64,000 nucleotides of DNA, taken from positions 7,683,589 through 7,747,588 of the forward strand of contig CM018048.1 of NCBI GenBank assembly GCA_008638375.1, written 5' to 3'. A model generated the notes under the pieces. The model worked only from the letters and a program-made list of their open reading frames with translations. It did no database searches and was not told where the DNA came from. The translations under genes and the position numbers were made by a program. Positions 46,086 through 58,982 of this stretch are shown one piece after another; the stretch's first letter is position 1, and each line of letters starts with the position of its first letter. Origin of the DNA: Nyssa sinensis. Lineage: Eukaryota > Streptophyta > Magnoliopsida > Cornales > Nyssaceae.

Positions 46086-46681
46086 TGATACGCCAAAAAT
46101 ATCCTAACCAATCAATATATGACACGTGTCTAGCTCTGTTCAGTAAAAATAACCATGTATACCGATATGACGTCAGTAAGGAAGACCCGGGAATTATAAA
46201 TCACCTGGTATACCGACCTCACCTCCATCACCTCGGTCTACCGACCTCGTAATGATAGGACAGGTACGGACAAGAAAGGATGACGCGAGTCATTATGATG
46301 AAACAACCGCCTTTTGACATACAACATACCCTAGTCCTACATAGTGGCGGAAAAAAGTTCCTAGCCTTGCAAAGTAGCTTGGCCGGTGGCAACTATGACG
46401 TATATAATCATGATAAAGCAGTCCCACTGCTTGGCATTGAATTGACTATTCACACCAGCTTATAAATAAGACTGGAGAGGTATGTAGGGAGGGGATCGAA
46501 ATTTATCTCTACCATCAAAAACAACAATGTCATGTTGAGATATCTTTTTAATCTCCTCTAATTTAACCATCGGAGTGGCTACCACTAGAGCCCTCCCCGG
46601 TGGCAATCTAATTTTATTTGTATCCAGGATATGCCCGAAGAAGGAACTTGAGCTTTGACGAAGTCGAAAAGTGCAGCATCA
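46086..46681 (+). repeat. 5' LTR of the Tat element (596 bp)
   Basis: It begins TGATACGCC and ends GCAGCATCA. A TATAAATA box is at 46461-46468. Relative to the 3' LTR it retains 98 bases (46140-46237). Confidence 0.92.
46461..46468 (+). promoter_or_regulatory. TATA box in the 5' LTR
   Basis: CTTATAAATAAG is conserved in both LTRs (second copy near 59761) and lies about 220 bases before the LTR end, a usual U3/R position. Confidence 0.6.
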
Positions 46682-46684
46682 GCT

Positions 46685-46704
46685 TGGCGCCGTCTGTGGG
46701 AACG
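46685..46704 (+). other. Primer binding site of the Tat element
   Basis: TGGCGCCGTCTGTGGGAAC starts four bases after the LTR end. TGGCGCC is complementary to a tRNA 3' end (GGCGCCA); I do not assign the tRNA. Confidence 0.65.
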
Positions 46705-46751
46705 ACAATCGTTCTTGTACATTTCATTATTTTTAACTCTTTTCCTTCGTC

Positions 46752-49700
46752 ATGGCTCCAAGTCGCCGTTCCAAACAAGTATCTCAAAACCAACCATTAG
46801 TAGGGGACGAGGAAGGAGAAACTTCCAATCCTGTACAACAACAACTAGACCAAATCAAGGATCAGATGCAGAGACAGTCTGAGTAGATGCAAGGGCAACT
46901 CTCTACCATATCCCAGGTTCTGGCTTCTTTAACTCAGAACCTGCCAGGTATCCCCGTATACCTTCCACCGGGAATCCCTGAAGGAGGAGATCCGATCATT
47001 CCTACCACAGTCGAAAGGCCGAATGAAGAGGGAGGTCCTAGTGCCCGTCCATTTTTTCCCCAGAACGTGGCCCATGTTAGAGATGAGCCTCACCCCTCGC
47101 ATATCATAGGCGGAGAGGTGCCACATGTTCATCCCAATGTACACCAACATAGCAGAAATAGGATCCTGAGCCCTGAGAATTCAGGGGCCAACCCGATACA
47201 GTCAGGATCTCGACCACAGCAAGTATCTAGCCCACTCCATAGACAATCAGGACATGCTGTTCCTAGTCAAGAGCATCCCTTGCATACCAGACATGAGGTC
47301 GGTATATCGGGACTATAGAGGATGGAAGGAATGGTCAATTCTGTGGGTCAGGCAGCCCATGCCAGAGAAAGAAACGTTCCTCCCAAACAAGACAAAATAG
47401 AACGACTGCTCGGCAGGTTCACCACCCCATTCACAGCGGCTATATTGGCCGAGGAACGCCCTCGGAAGTTTATTGTCCCAAAATTCACCCCATATGACGG
47501 GTTAGAAGACCCTGGGGACCACCTCTCCAACCATCAACACACAATGGCCCTACATAGGGCCACCGATGCTTTCCTATGCCGCACATTTGTCACAAGTCTC
47601 AAAGGCGCAGCCCTACAATGGTTCCATAACCTCCCCCAGGAGTCAGTCCCAAGTTTTTATGAGCTTAGCCGACCTTTCCTCGACAGATTTCTAACCAGCA
47701 GGAGGCTCCAAAAGGGACCAGAATTTCTCCTATCAATAAAATAACAAAAGGCAGAATCACTTAGGGAATACATCGCTCGATTTAATTCCGAGCTCACAGA
47801 AATTATGGACTGCGGTCCGGGATTTTTGGTGGTTGCACTTCACGCGGGGCTCTGGCCCGGACGGTTCCACGATTCCCTGAGAAAAAATTCACCAGCGGAC
47901 ATGGCGTCACTAATGGAGCCGGCAAGAAAGTATATTAATTTAGAAGACACCAGGGCGTCCCTCCGCAAAGCCAAGGAGCAGGCTCAGCAGGATGACAATA
48001 CCCAAAAGCAAGGCCCTGGTAGCACCAACAAAAGGCTAAGGAACCCAGATAAAATGAATGCATCCCGAACTCAAAATCAGCCCTTTCTCGAAAGGGTCAA
48101 ATCGTATGCACCTCTGAATGCACAACTGACACCCCTGAATGCCTCCCTTACCCAGGTATATCACTAGGTCCGGACACGCGAGAACCTGAAACACCCGGAG
48201 CCTCTGTTCGGCCATCCGGACTCCCGAGATCGAAGCAAGTACTGTGAATTCCACAAAGATCACGGGCATACTATAGAAACGTGTAGGAACCTCCAACAGG
48301 AGATCGAACAATTAATCCAGAGGGGACGTTTGAAAGAGTTTATTCAGCGAGATGGAGGACAAAATAATCAAAATCAGAGGCCTCAACAGCCCAAGCAGGA
48401 TCAAAGGCCCCAGCAGCAACGACAGGGTCAGGGGCTCGGACAGAATGAACCTCAGAATGAACAGCCCCGTCAGAATAACCAAGTCATCCTTGTCCTCCAT
48501 GCCGATAACTCATTGACCGGATTATCCAACCGAGTAAAGAAACGATACGTTCGGGAAGCAAGGGTAGAAACAAGCCCTCTCCAGATCCTGACGATTGAGA
48601 AAAGGCTAAAACCACTGCCACAAATCCAGTTCTCAGAACTAGACCTTGCTAGCATACACTGCCCTCACAGTGATGCCCTCATTATTTCCTTCACGGTGGC
48701 AAACTTTGATATCAAAAGAGTATTGGTGGATACAGGATGTTCTACCAACATCCTGTTTTATGAGCCTTTCAAACACATGAAGCTCCACACCACCGACCTC
48801 AAAGCCACCACTGCTGTAATAGCAGGATTTGATGATAACTTAAGCTCGCCAATAGAAGGGATCGAACTGCCAACCACCGTGGGAGAAGGGGATGGCCAGA
48901 AGACCCTTATCTTAGAGTATATGATCGTAGATTCACGATCCCCTTACAATATCATTATTAGAAGACCATGGCTCCATCAAATGGGGGCAGTTACTTCCAT
49001 CCTTCATCAGTGCCTAAAATACATTCACAACGATAAGGTCTGCACCGTCAGAGGCTCCCAGTTAACATCTCGGGAGTGCCACGTCGTGGCATTGAAGGGG
49101 AAAACTCCAAAATAGCAGTTACAGGAACCTCGGGAGCCCTTTAACTCATGAGAAGATGTAGAATGCCCCATCAAGATCGAGGAACCAATGAGCCCCAAAG
49201 GAAGAGATAGTATGGCAAAACCAATCCAAGAGCCCATCAAAATGTTGGTAAGCTCCAGACGAGAGGAACGATATTTACAGCTCGGTATGGACTTATCCCA
49301 GTCAGAACAAGAGGAGATGATTGATTTCTTAAAAACGAATTTGTCAGTCTTCGCCTGGGAAGCCAAAGACATGGAGGGAATAGATCCCTCTCTTGTCTGC
49401 CGTAAATTAATGACTGACCCATATCATCTCCCGGTCAGACAGAAGTGATGGACTTTTGCCCCAGAAATGCACAAGATAATTAACAATAAGGTCCAAAGAC
49501 TATTGGATGCAAAGATGATCAGGGAAGTGTTCTATCCAGAATGGCTCGCCAACACTGTCCTCGTCAAAAAGAAGAATGATAAATGGTGAGTCTGCGTTGA
49601 TTATACCGATCTTAATAAAGCATGCCCCAAGGATAGCTTTCCCCTCCCGAGAATCAATCAGTTGATTGACGCGACTGCAGGCCACGAGTTGTGGAGCTTC

Positions 49701-52416
49701 ATGGATGCATACTCGGGTTACAACCAAATCCAGATGTACTCTCCAGACCAAGAGAAAACATCTTTCATCTCGGAACGCGGTCTATATTGCTATAGGGTGA
49801 TGCCATTCGGATTAAAAAATGTTAGAGCCATGTACCAGCGACTGGTCAACAAAATGTTCGAACCTCTAATCAGTAGCACGATGGAAGTTTATATCGACGA
49901 TATGTTGGTCAAGAGCCAGAAGAAGCATGACCACATTGAGCATTTGAGACAAACCTTCAACATACTAAAGCAATACAAAATGAAATTAAATCCTTCAAAA
50001 TGCACCTTCGGAGTCAGTAAAGGAAAATTTCTTAGTTTTTTGATCTCACAAAGAGGCATTGAGGCAGACCTCTTGCAGATTAAAGCATTAACAGAATTGG
50101 AGCCTCCGAGATCCAGAAAGGACATACAAGCACTTAATGGGAGGGTCGCAGCTTTGAATAGGTTTATCTCCAGATCCATCGATCGTTGCCTCCCGTTCTT
50201 CAAAGCTCTGAGGGGGACTAAGGCCCTTGAATGGACCCCTGAATGCAACAAAGCCTTTGAAGAACTCAAGCAATATATGGCATTTCCAGAACTCCTATCC
50301 AAGCCAATACAGGGGGAAAAACTCTTCCTGTACCTCGCAGTATCAAAAAATGCAGTAAGCACTCCTTGGCTCAGAAAAAAGATACCCCAATGTAGAAAAG
50401 TTGGCTTTCACCTTAATAACCTCTGCTCGAAAACTTCGGCCTTATTTTCAAGCTCACTCGATTGTGATCCCAACATCTTACCCCTTGAAAGCAATTTTAC
50501 ACAAACCAGACACCTCGGGACGCTTGATAAAATGGTCCGTAGAGTTAGGAGAGTTTGACATATCTTATATACCTCGGACAGCCATTAAAGCCCAAGCTCT
50601 GGTTGACTTCATAGCAGAATTCACTCCAACCATGGAAGGAAACCTCGGGGCAAACACAGGTGCAGCAACATGGCAACTCCACGTCGATGGCTCTTCTACT
50701 GATAAAGGTTCCGGAGTCGGTATTGTCCTCCGTTCTCCAGACGGAATCACGACAGAAAAAGCCATCACCTCGGGATTCAGAGCTTCCAATAACGAAGCTG
50801 AATACGAAGCACTAATCCTTGGTATGAGGCTAGCCCTAGAATTTGAGGTTCGTAACCTCGAAGCATTCTCTGACTCACAGCTAATAGTAGGTCAGGTTTT
50901 GGATGAATTTACTGCCAAAGATGATCGAATGATCAGTTATGCAGAGATGGTAAGCTCCCTGAAAAAGTCGTTTACCCATTTCAGTATCCATAAAATCGAA
51001 AGAAATTAGAATGCCCAAGCCGATGCCTTGGCAAACGTGGCATCTCACTTAAAACCTAATGGGGATTCAGAAATCAGCATTTCCTGCCAAAATGAACCCA
51101 GCATCCAGGAGCTCCATTAAGTTTGCTCTACAGATCGGCTTAAGGATTGGAGGACTCCTATCCTTCAATACTTAGAAGAAGGAAAACTACCCGAGGAAAA
51201 GAATCAAGCTCGGAGTATACGGATCAGGGCAGCACGGTACCTCATTATAAACAAAAAAACTCTACCGTAGGTCTTATACCCAGCCACTCCTGAGATGCCT
51301 ATCTCCAAAAGAGTCCAAATATGTCTTGGCCGAAATCTATGAAGAAATATGCAGGAATCACAATGGAGGCAGGACCATTTCCCACCGAGCTCTAACTCAA
51401 GGATATTATTGGCCTGATATGCTCAGAAATGCCAAAGAATACGTAAGAAAGTGCGATAAGTATCAGCGCTTCGCCTCGTACCAACATCAGCCTCATCAGG
51501 AGCTCACCCCCATCGCAAGTCCATGGCCTTTTGCCTAATGGGGGATAGATATTTTAGGTCCATTACCAAAGGCCCCCCAGAACAGAAAATATCTGTTAGT
51601 CGCTATCGATTATTTTTCTAAATGGGCAGAAGCAAAGCCACTAACTCACATCACCGAGGCCGAGGTAAAAAAGTTTACATGGAAAAATATTGTCTGCAGG
51701 TTCGGTATACCTTGTGTCATCATCTCAGACAACGGCATGCAATTTGCTGGGAAACTATTTGGAAAATTCTATATCGATCTGCATATTAGTCATCACTTCT
51801 CCTCACCAGGACACCCCCAAGCAAATGGTCAAGCTGAGGTTACCAATCGAACGATCCTCAATGCCATCAAAAAAAGGTTGGAGCAGGCGAAAGGAAGGTG
51901 GGTCGAAGAGCTCCTTGGAGTGCTTTGGGCATACCAAACTACAAGAAGAATGTCAACATCTGAGACACCGTTTTCACTTGCATACGGTACCGAGGCGGTA
52001 ATTCCCGTAGAGATCGGCATGACAACACTGAGAATGGAAGCCTTCGACCAAAAGGCCAATGATCTCCAATTAGTAGAAAACCTCGATTTACTAGAGGAAA
52101 AAAAGAGAGCGGGTTGGGATCATGGTTGAGGAATATCGAAGAAGGGTAGCCAAAAGTTTCAATCAGAAGATAAAACCCGTAGCCTTGCAGCTCGGTGACT
52201 TTGTTCTCAGAAGGATCTTCCCTAATACAAAAGATCCCACCATGGGAAAACTTTCCCCAAACTGGGAAGGACCCTATAAAATCATTAAGATTACCAGGCC
52301 TATGACTTATTGGTTGGAAGATATGTCGGGAAAACCAGTTCCTAGACCATGGAACATCGAGCAAACCAGTTCCTAGACCATGGAACATCGAGCACTTGCG
52401 GAAATATTATCAATGA
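46752..52416 (+). pseudogene. Tat gag-pro-pol polyprotein, inactivated
   Basis: One frame runs from ATG 46752 to about 50390, then after a small deletion a second frame continues. Gag has the LQWFHNLP...FLDRFLTS core and an HKDHGHTIETC zinc motif. Protease has LVDTGCSTNILF near 48730. RT has CVDYTDLNKACPKDSFPLPR, MPFGLKN and the catalytic YIDDMLV near 49893. A DSSTDKGSGVGIVL-type second RNase H domain (about 50670-50990) is the Tat hallmark. Integrase has an HHCC region near 51350-51470, IISDNGMQF and GQAEVTNR. At least eight in-frame stops occur, at 46884, 47316, 47742, 48165, 49113, 49149, 49446 and 49587, plus others later. A 31-bp tandem duplication (52332-52393) shifts the last codons. 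The element cannot make an intact polyprotein. Confidence 0.92.
52332..52393 (+). repeat. 31-bp tandem duplication at the integrase C-terminus
   Basis: Two identical units (52332-52362, 52363-52393) begin AAACCAGTTCCTAGACCATG. Because 31 is not a multiple of three, the original last residues (HLRKYYQ, stop 52414-52416) fall out of frame. Confidence 0.9.
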
Positions 52417-52454
52417 AAATTCTCCTCATTTTAGAAACGTTTCTTCAGTACACA

Positions 52455-52795
52455 GGTCCTCAGACCTGGGCTATCTAAAACGGCCCCTCATGTTCCCAAA
52501 TTTGATACACGAGTCTTTAGACCTGGGCTATCTAAAACAGCCCCTACGAGTAAAAATGTTGTAGGCATGGTCCCAAATTTGATACACGGGTCTTCAGACC
52601 TGGGCTATCTAAAACGGCCCTATGAGCAAGAGTGCTGTAGGCATGGTCCCATATTTGATACGCAGGTTTTCAGACCTGGTCTATCTACAGAGGGCCCCTA
52701 CGAGCAAGATTGCTGTAGGCATGGTCCCAAATTCTATACACAAATCTTTAGACCTGTTTTGTCTAAAAGGGCCCTTAGGAACAAGAATGTTGTAG
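52455..52795 (+). repeat. Minisatellite (~77-bp unit, about 5 copies) after pol
   Basis: The core CAGACCTGGGCTATCTAAAA recurs at about 52463, 52519, 52596, 52672 and 52750, with ATGGTCCCAAATTTGATACA between. The first interval is short (56 bases); the others are 76-78. Tat elements are known for variable tandem repeats in the 3' untranslated region. Confidence 0.88.
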
Positions 52796-53231
52796 ATGAG
52801 TTACTAAAACTACCAGATCGGTAGAACAGTTATCAAGTCAAAAGATTTATTTCAATTATCTTCTTTTGCTGCAGCGTTGTCACCTCAGTACCCAGGTTAG
52901 GCCAGTATTTTCATTTCATAAACTTATTATTATCACAAGTATTTCACCTCTGATTCTATTTCTTCCTTGAGGAGGAACAATGGTTTCAGAGCTGATATGT
53001 CATTGATTATTCAGACTATAGTCTTGCCAAAATTATTAATTCTCAAATAAATAAATATTTTGTCAAAGGTTATATTTCTGACAGACCATCAAGATCTGAG
53101 TAAAAGGCTTGGTTAGCAAAAATTGTAAGTACACCAGCTCTACACAGTAAAATATAAATGAATAAGTGTTCGTATTAAATAAAGCCCAAAGGGGCTGAAG
53201 TTGTAAAAAAAAAAAAAAAAAAAGACATAAG
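52796..53231 (+). other. Non-coding Tat spacer between minisatellite and antisense gene
   Basis: No ORF of note is present. An A20 run at about 53205-53223 lies just before the antisense stop codon; on the minus strand this is a T-run downstream of the gene. Confidence 0.5.
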
Positions 53232-55242
53232 TTAATTTGGATGCACTGGCGAAATGGAAAAGATAGGCACCGCATCCTCAACAACTTGATCCTGAGCTGG
53301 CTGCTCGGGTGAGTTCGGTAAAGATTCGTCTACCTCTACCTCTTCCAACCTAGAGATATCCAAGTCTGGATATAGCTTTTGAATCTTCTTCCTGTATAGG
53401 AGGTAGCCAGAATCCACAAATTCTCTTCCCATTGAGTTAACCAACCCCATCAACCCAGCCTTGGTAGCCGCCTTGGCCTCTTCAATTTTTTGAGCTTCAG
53501 CAGCCTCGGGTTCCTCGAATTTCTTCTTAAAATCATCCAAGTTCTGGCGGTATTTATCCCTTTGCGCAAGCATGACATCCCTGCATTGCGTCACGTCCAC
53601 ATACTTCCCTTCAAGGGTTTCGTATTTGGCCTCCAAAGCGGTGACTTTGGTTTGAGATGCCGCAAGGTCAGAATGAGCCACCTTCAGTTCGGTCCGGGCT
53701 GCCTTTACGTCGGACTGAGCCATTTTCAGCTCAGACTGGGTCTTCTTCAGCTCTACCTGAAGGTTGTTTACCTTCTCAGCTTGGTCATAGCGGTCCATAA
53801 GGACGCCCATCGCCCGGAGGCCCTATAAACAAAAAATGAGCGAAATCGATACAAGCAAAACCTAAAAAATAAAAGAAAACCTTTCTCTAAAGAGGGATCT
53901 TACCCTAGCATGACCTAGCATCAGTTCACCAATGACCTGCCTCGAGCTCTTGCCCTAAAAACCAGGAGGAAGGGCCGCTTTCAAGGCTAACTTCATAACC
54001 TCAGAACCTGAAGGTGCTTCGGCCGGATTGATCGAAGCTGAAGTTGATCCTTCTTGAGGTACGATCGAGGCTGGAGGGTCCGAGGTCTGAGCTGCTGAGG
54101 TAGGCCCTACCTCGGCTGAATATGGAGCTTTGGGTTGAGGAACCTCGGCAGCCTCTTGTATGGGAACCTCAGAAGCCTCACGAGAAACTCCAGATATTAT
54201 TCTCCTCCTCTTCTGTGCCGATTGAGGGGCTGTTGAAGAAGTTGGTTTCTCAGTTGGTTTGGGCACCGATGAGGAAGCTGGCCCACCAGTTTTTGCTTTA
54301 AAGGGAGGGGGAGGGGCGTATCCAGACAATATCGACTTCTTCACTGCTACAACATCTTTTTGTGTTAAATCAGCTGCCATCAAATTTTGAGGGGAAAGGA
54401 TCTTGTAATGAGGTCAGATGGTAGGCTGCAGAAGTCGGCAATATTTCTCTTCAATCTCAGGAGTAAAAGACGCCCTTTTCCACTTCCTTCTATCTACAAA
54501 GAAGGAAAGTATAGTCAATGAATCACAATGATGGAGAGGTAAAAACAAAAATTAAACTTATATAGATCTGAGGTCTGAAGACTTACCCCTTGGGACGGTG
54601 TGCCGAGGAAAAAGACTCATATGATTTTCATAATCTTCTCGTTCCCAGCCTCCCCCCACGAAGAAATACCACTTCTTCCAAGTCTTGTTGGAAGAGGGTA
54701 CCAAAGTCAGAGGTCGGAACCTCTGATCAAAAGATATGTAATACAGCTCCTCAGAACTAAGATATTTCATATCCATTTGACTACGAACAAGGTCCAGATC
54801 TACTTGGACCCCATTGAGGTGACCTAAGACTATGAAAGCTAAGAGCTGCCTCCAACTGTTCACATTCAGTTCGGCGGGGCAGATATTGAACCATGTAAAA
54901 AATTCAACGAAAAGGGGGTGGAAGGGGAAGCGTACACCCAAATCGAACCATTCGAGATAGGCACAGATTTCACCCCGTCTAATATCGGAAGGGCGATCTG
55001 AAGACTTGGGGACCCTACAATATACATTTTTTGGAAACTTATATCGTTTCCTAACGGACCTTAAAATTTCCTTTATCATGGCACTTTCTCCCTCCTTTCT
55101 CTGAGACGTATTAGTCTCCCTATCGCTAGACCCCAGAACAAATTCGAAAGAGGAAGAAGATGAAGAAGGAGAAGAGGATGAAAGGCCATTCACCGATTGT
55201 TTCTAACTCAACCCTAATTTCCCCTCTGTCAGACCTAGACAT
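53232..55242 (-). pseudogene. Antisense spliced gene (aORF) of the Tat element
   Basis: Three minus-strand exons are visible: 55193(or 55242)-54588, 54493-53904 and 53822-53232. They are joined at GTAAGT and GTAAGA donors with TAG acceptors. Exon 1 carries a Ser-rich start and the conserved block FFTWFNICPAELNVNSW, IVLGHLNGVQVDL, MKYLSSEELYYI. Exon 2 is Pro/Ser/Ala-rich with a basic QKRRR patch. Exon 3 is a long coiled coil (VELKKTQSELKMAQSDVKAA...) ending in an acidic tail. Exon 2 has stops near 53957 and 54425, and the presumed ATG (55240-55242) is not in frame with the rest, so this copy is broken. Such antisense ORFs are typical of Tat elements; the role is unknown. Confidence 0.7.
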
Positions 55243-55243
55243 G

Positions 55244-58200
55244 TGTCACGTCCCGAATTCCAGTGAACCCGAGGCGTGAGTAACGAGACAAGGGAAAATA
55301 AAATAATAACGAAATAAAGCACAATCAAAGACATTCCAAACACTAACCAAATTCCCTGTTCTGTACAATCCATAGGGCCTTGCCCCTTGTTTTCATAATA
55401 ACCAAGGTGTTTTATACACTTAACAATCCTTTAATTTTTCAGAAAATTTTGACAGAACCTCCTCTGTTTTTCGAGCCTTTTTTTTCCCTGATAATCACAA
55501 TACATCATATATATATATATACGAACACGTCACAATCCATCCTCACTCAATGGCCACAAATCTCATAGAATTTAAATGTACATCGTCTAATCATCCAATC
55601 CATCATATATACAGCTACACTTAAACTTAAGAATCATCGACTCCCAATTCATTACACTATACCAATATCATCTCCATTCTTTTCACAATATACAAATTCT
55701 CTACGAGACAAGAAGGAAATAAAGTAAGGAGCAATCTAAACAGAATTGACTAGACATGCATCCATTCCCATCAATACATATAGAAACATAAAATACATCT
55801 CACAACTATTTTGTTCATAGATCATTCGGGCTTAAGCCCTTACATCACAAAACATAAGCCCCATAGGTCAAAATACACCAATTGCTTCATCCTATCAAGC
55901 TGTCATCAAATCTCAAGTAGCTGGGACATCCTCAACTGTAATATATGCCCCACGAATGGTTCAGCTCAACTGCTGGTATAATGAGATGCTAATGCAAGAA
56001 ATAAAGCTAAGGCGTGACATGTGCAAAGTGTACATTTATCTCTAAATGCTTTCCAAATACAATGCAATGAAAGTATGCATGACACACCCATGCACTCGAT
56101 GCCACACCCATGTCTCATTTACGGGCCTCTCCCCGATGGCTCGGAGTACCAATGCAATGGCCAATTTTGGGTTTTTCACCACAGGATCTGCACCCTCATA
56201 ATGCAAAGCACCACATGCTCAACTCACACCATGTTCTCAAAGGATTCATCATTTGCCAATATGCCAATGCAATCTCAATGAAACATGGTTTCAACAATAT
56301 AGAATGCTCGAGACAATAACATAAATAGATCACCAGCCAATTCCACATGCCTGCTTATTTCATGTAGTCAACTTAAACACATGTCATGGTTCATATTCGT
56401 CATTTCACTAAATTCTTAAAGAGCGCAGGTAACACGTAAACATGTGAACAATCAACTCCAAATCATCAAGTAAACACATTCCAAGTAAACACATAAGTCA
56501 TTCCAGTCATTCACAAAATATTCCTAACTTAACTTCATTTCTAATATTAGCAAAACACCATACCTGACGGGCTGGTCTCAACCCAAATAAACCGCGCTCG
56601 TAGTGTAGTGGCTAGCAGTGAGAATGTGGAAGGATCAGACTGCCTTTTCCTTGCCTTTCGATACTCCTAAAACCACAAAATGTAACTCAGTCGATTTGTC
56701 ACTTGAATGATGCTATTCATCAAATTTTATGTCTTTATTTTATTAGTTTCTATTTTGATAAAATAAATTCTACAATTGGGTCTAAACTGTAGAAGAAAAT
56801 AGGTTTGGGCTTTCGCGAAATTTAATTTGGACGTTCGGGCTAAAAAGGTCAAAACAGTCATTTGTACTTTTACGGTTTACTATTTTTCGAGGCCTCTTTT
56901 TATAAATCAAACTCTACGATTGAGTCCAGAATGCTCGAAATAATAAAAATTTACTATTCAATTAATTTATTCGAAGTCCGTCGGACTACTTTTCAACTTA
57001 GGGCATTTTAGTACTCTTCCCTATTCTAATTAATTAAATTAAAATTTAATTAATTTATTTCTCAGGTTAATTCACAATTAACCATAAGTTCTGGGCATAA
57101 TCAAAATTTCACAAAGTTCTATTTCACTGCCCATAATTTTTCCAATTACTATACGTTTTTCATTGTTTTTCAATCATAAGCCAATCATTGGATAGCTTCT
57201 CCTTTTCAACCAAACACCTTCCGAACTCAAATCTAAAATTTTACTCATAAAGTAATAGTACTGGGCAGCCATCTGAACAGGTCAGTCGGGTTGGACTTGA
57301 CTCATTTTGGCCCGAATAAAAATACAAAACCCTGCCGCTAAGTTGCGTTTGGATTATTTTTTTCTGGATTCCAATTTGATCTAAAACAGTTTCTATGCTA
57401 AATGAAATCCCACAATCAATCTAATTATTCATGCTTCTAAAATCCAAGACTAAAAAAATTCAGTGTCTTACCCTGTTGCTACCTCTGTACAACTCATGTT
57501 CCACTCGCAACATGCAGCTCTAATTGTTGCAGGAATTTCCCAAAACATAGCTCCAATTTCCATTGCTGCCGCTACCCTATAATAGCAACCCAACCCAAAT
57601 CTGCTCTCTTTTCAGTCTCCTTGTTCCAACGTCACAACAAACATACACATATAAATTCGTATAACATCTCCCTGCTGCACCAATTTCTCTTCACCCTTTT
57701 CTCTTCTCAGCTGCTACGCTACTCGCTTCACTGTTGCACTCATGGCACCAACACATTAGTTTACTGCTGTCACTACCCGAGAGTCCCACTGAATCAAAAT
57801 ACCACCAGCCACTCTCATAGCATCAAGACAACATCCGATAGTCGCAGGAAATCCAAAACCCATGGCCTCCAATCCAACTGTTGCCAACCACTGCTTCCAA
57901 CAAACAGACTGTATGCCGCTCCTTTCCCTCTGAACTGAAATAGCCAACAGAACAAGGCGACTTCTCGAGTTCAAAGTACTTTAAAATAATGGATCCAGGA
58001 ATTCTACCCAACTCGATCACTGCCGCCAAACCATTCGAAAGACTGTACAATGATCGTCCAATATTGGCCAACGCCAAATCGTCTCAGCCTTGTTCCTATT
58101 GCCACCGTCACCTCCTCACGGCAGCACCGTTACTCACCCACGTGCACGGCGATCTACTGTACTGCCTTAGAGATCCAACCAAACCCATGAAAACTCAAAT

Positions 58201-58977
58201 CCAATCCAACCAACTCTCCAACGATCCACACATCCAGCGTGATTCAGCTCCTGCAGTGAACCTTACTCGATTTCGAGCCATCTCACAAAACTGCTACAAC
58301 CATACCCAGTTCCAAGCCGCACCAAAACCCCCCTGCTCCAACGCCACACAAACATACACACACCCACACAGATATACATATATATACGTATATATCCCCC
58401 AAAAAATCTACTTCTGATTAGTTGCAGCATCAATCTCTCTCTGCCTCTGGTTTCCTTTCGAAAAGGGTCTGATAATGGGTCTGATGAGAGAGCCGATCTG
58501 ATCGGAACAATGGAAATTCAAGCAGGGGTCGGCCGTCACAACTGAACTTGGTGTAACCGACTCTGTCATTGCTGATTTCAGAGTTGATGGTTGGGTCGGC
58601 AGTCACAGAACATGGTTCAATCATCTCTCTAGAAAGAATATTGAACACCTTGTATGCTTCCACAATCGTAGGGACGACTGAAGATGTCGGAGATGCTGCC
58701 GGAGGTGCTTGAGCCTCCGATCTTCATGGCGACATGCCAAGATTCCCAAAACGCTTCCTCTTTCTCGGTTGCCGGAGTGCCGCTGCAGCTGTCGCAGCTG
58801 GCCCCTTTTCCCTTCTCGTGATCTCTCCTTTTTCTTTCTCCCTTTCCTTTTCTCCCCCCGTTCTGCTTCTCTCCCTAATGTTATATATTATATATATATA
58901 TAATATATATATATATATAACACACACACCACACCACATGCTGCACACCTTTTTTTTTTTTTTTTCATGTCTCTACA
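55244..58977 (-). mobile_element. Solo LTR copy F (3734 bp) inside the Tat element
   Basis: The plus strand starts TGTCACGTCCCGAATTCC and ends CATGTCTCTACA. It has a perfect target duplication, ACATG (55239-55243, 58978-58982). It is closest to copy A, and both share the 57170-57480 block that B, C and D lack. There is no gag or pol. A (TA)n/TATA block near 58880-58921 and a T18 run precede the plus-strand end, matching the AT-rich LTR start of the others in sense orientation. The small ORFs at 57621-58417 are LTR sequence. Confidence 0.88.
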
Positions 58978-58982
58978 ACATG

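Noticed and set aside
57621..58417. Plus-strand ORFs of 105 and 142 codons
   Set aside because: They lie wholly inside solo LTR F between its perfect target duplications, and composition follows the repeat; no domain is recognisable.
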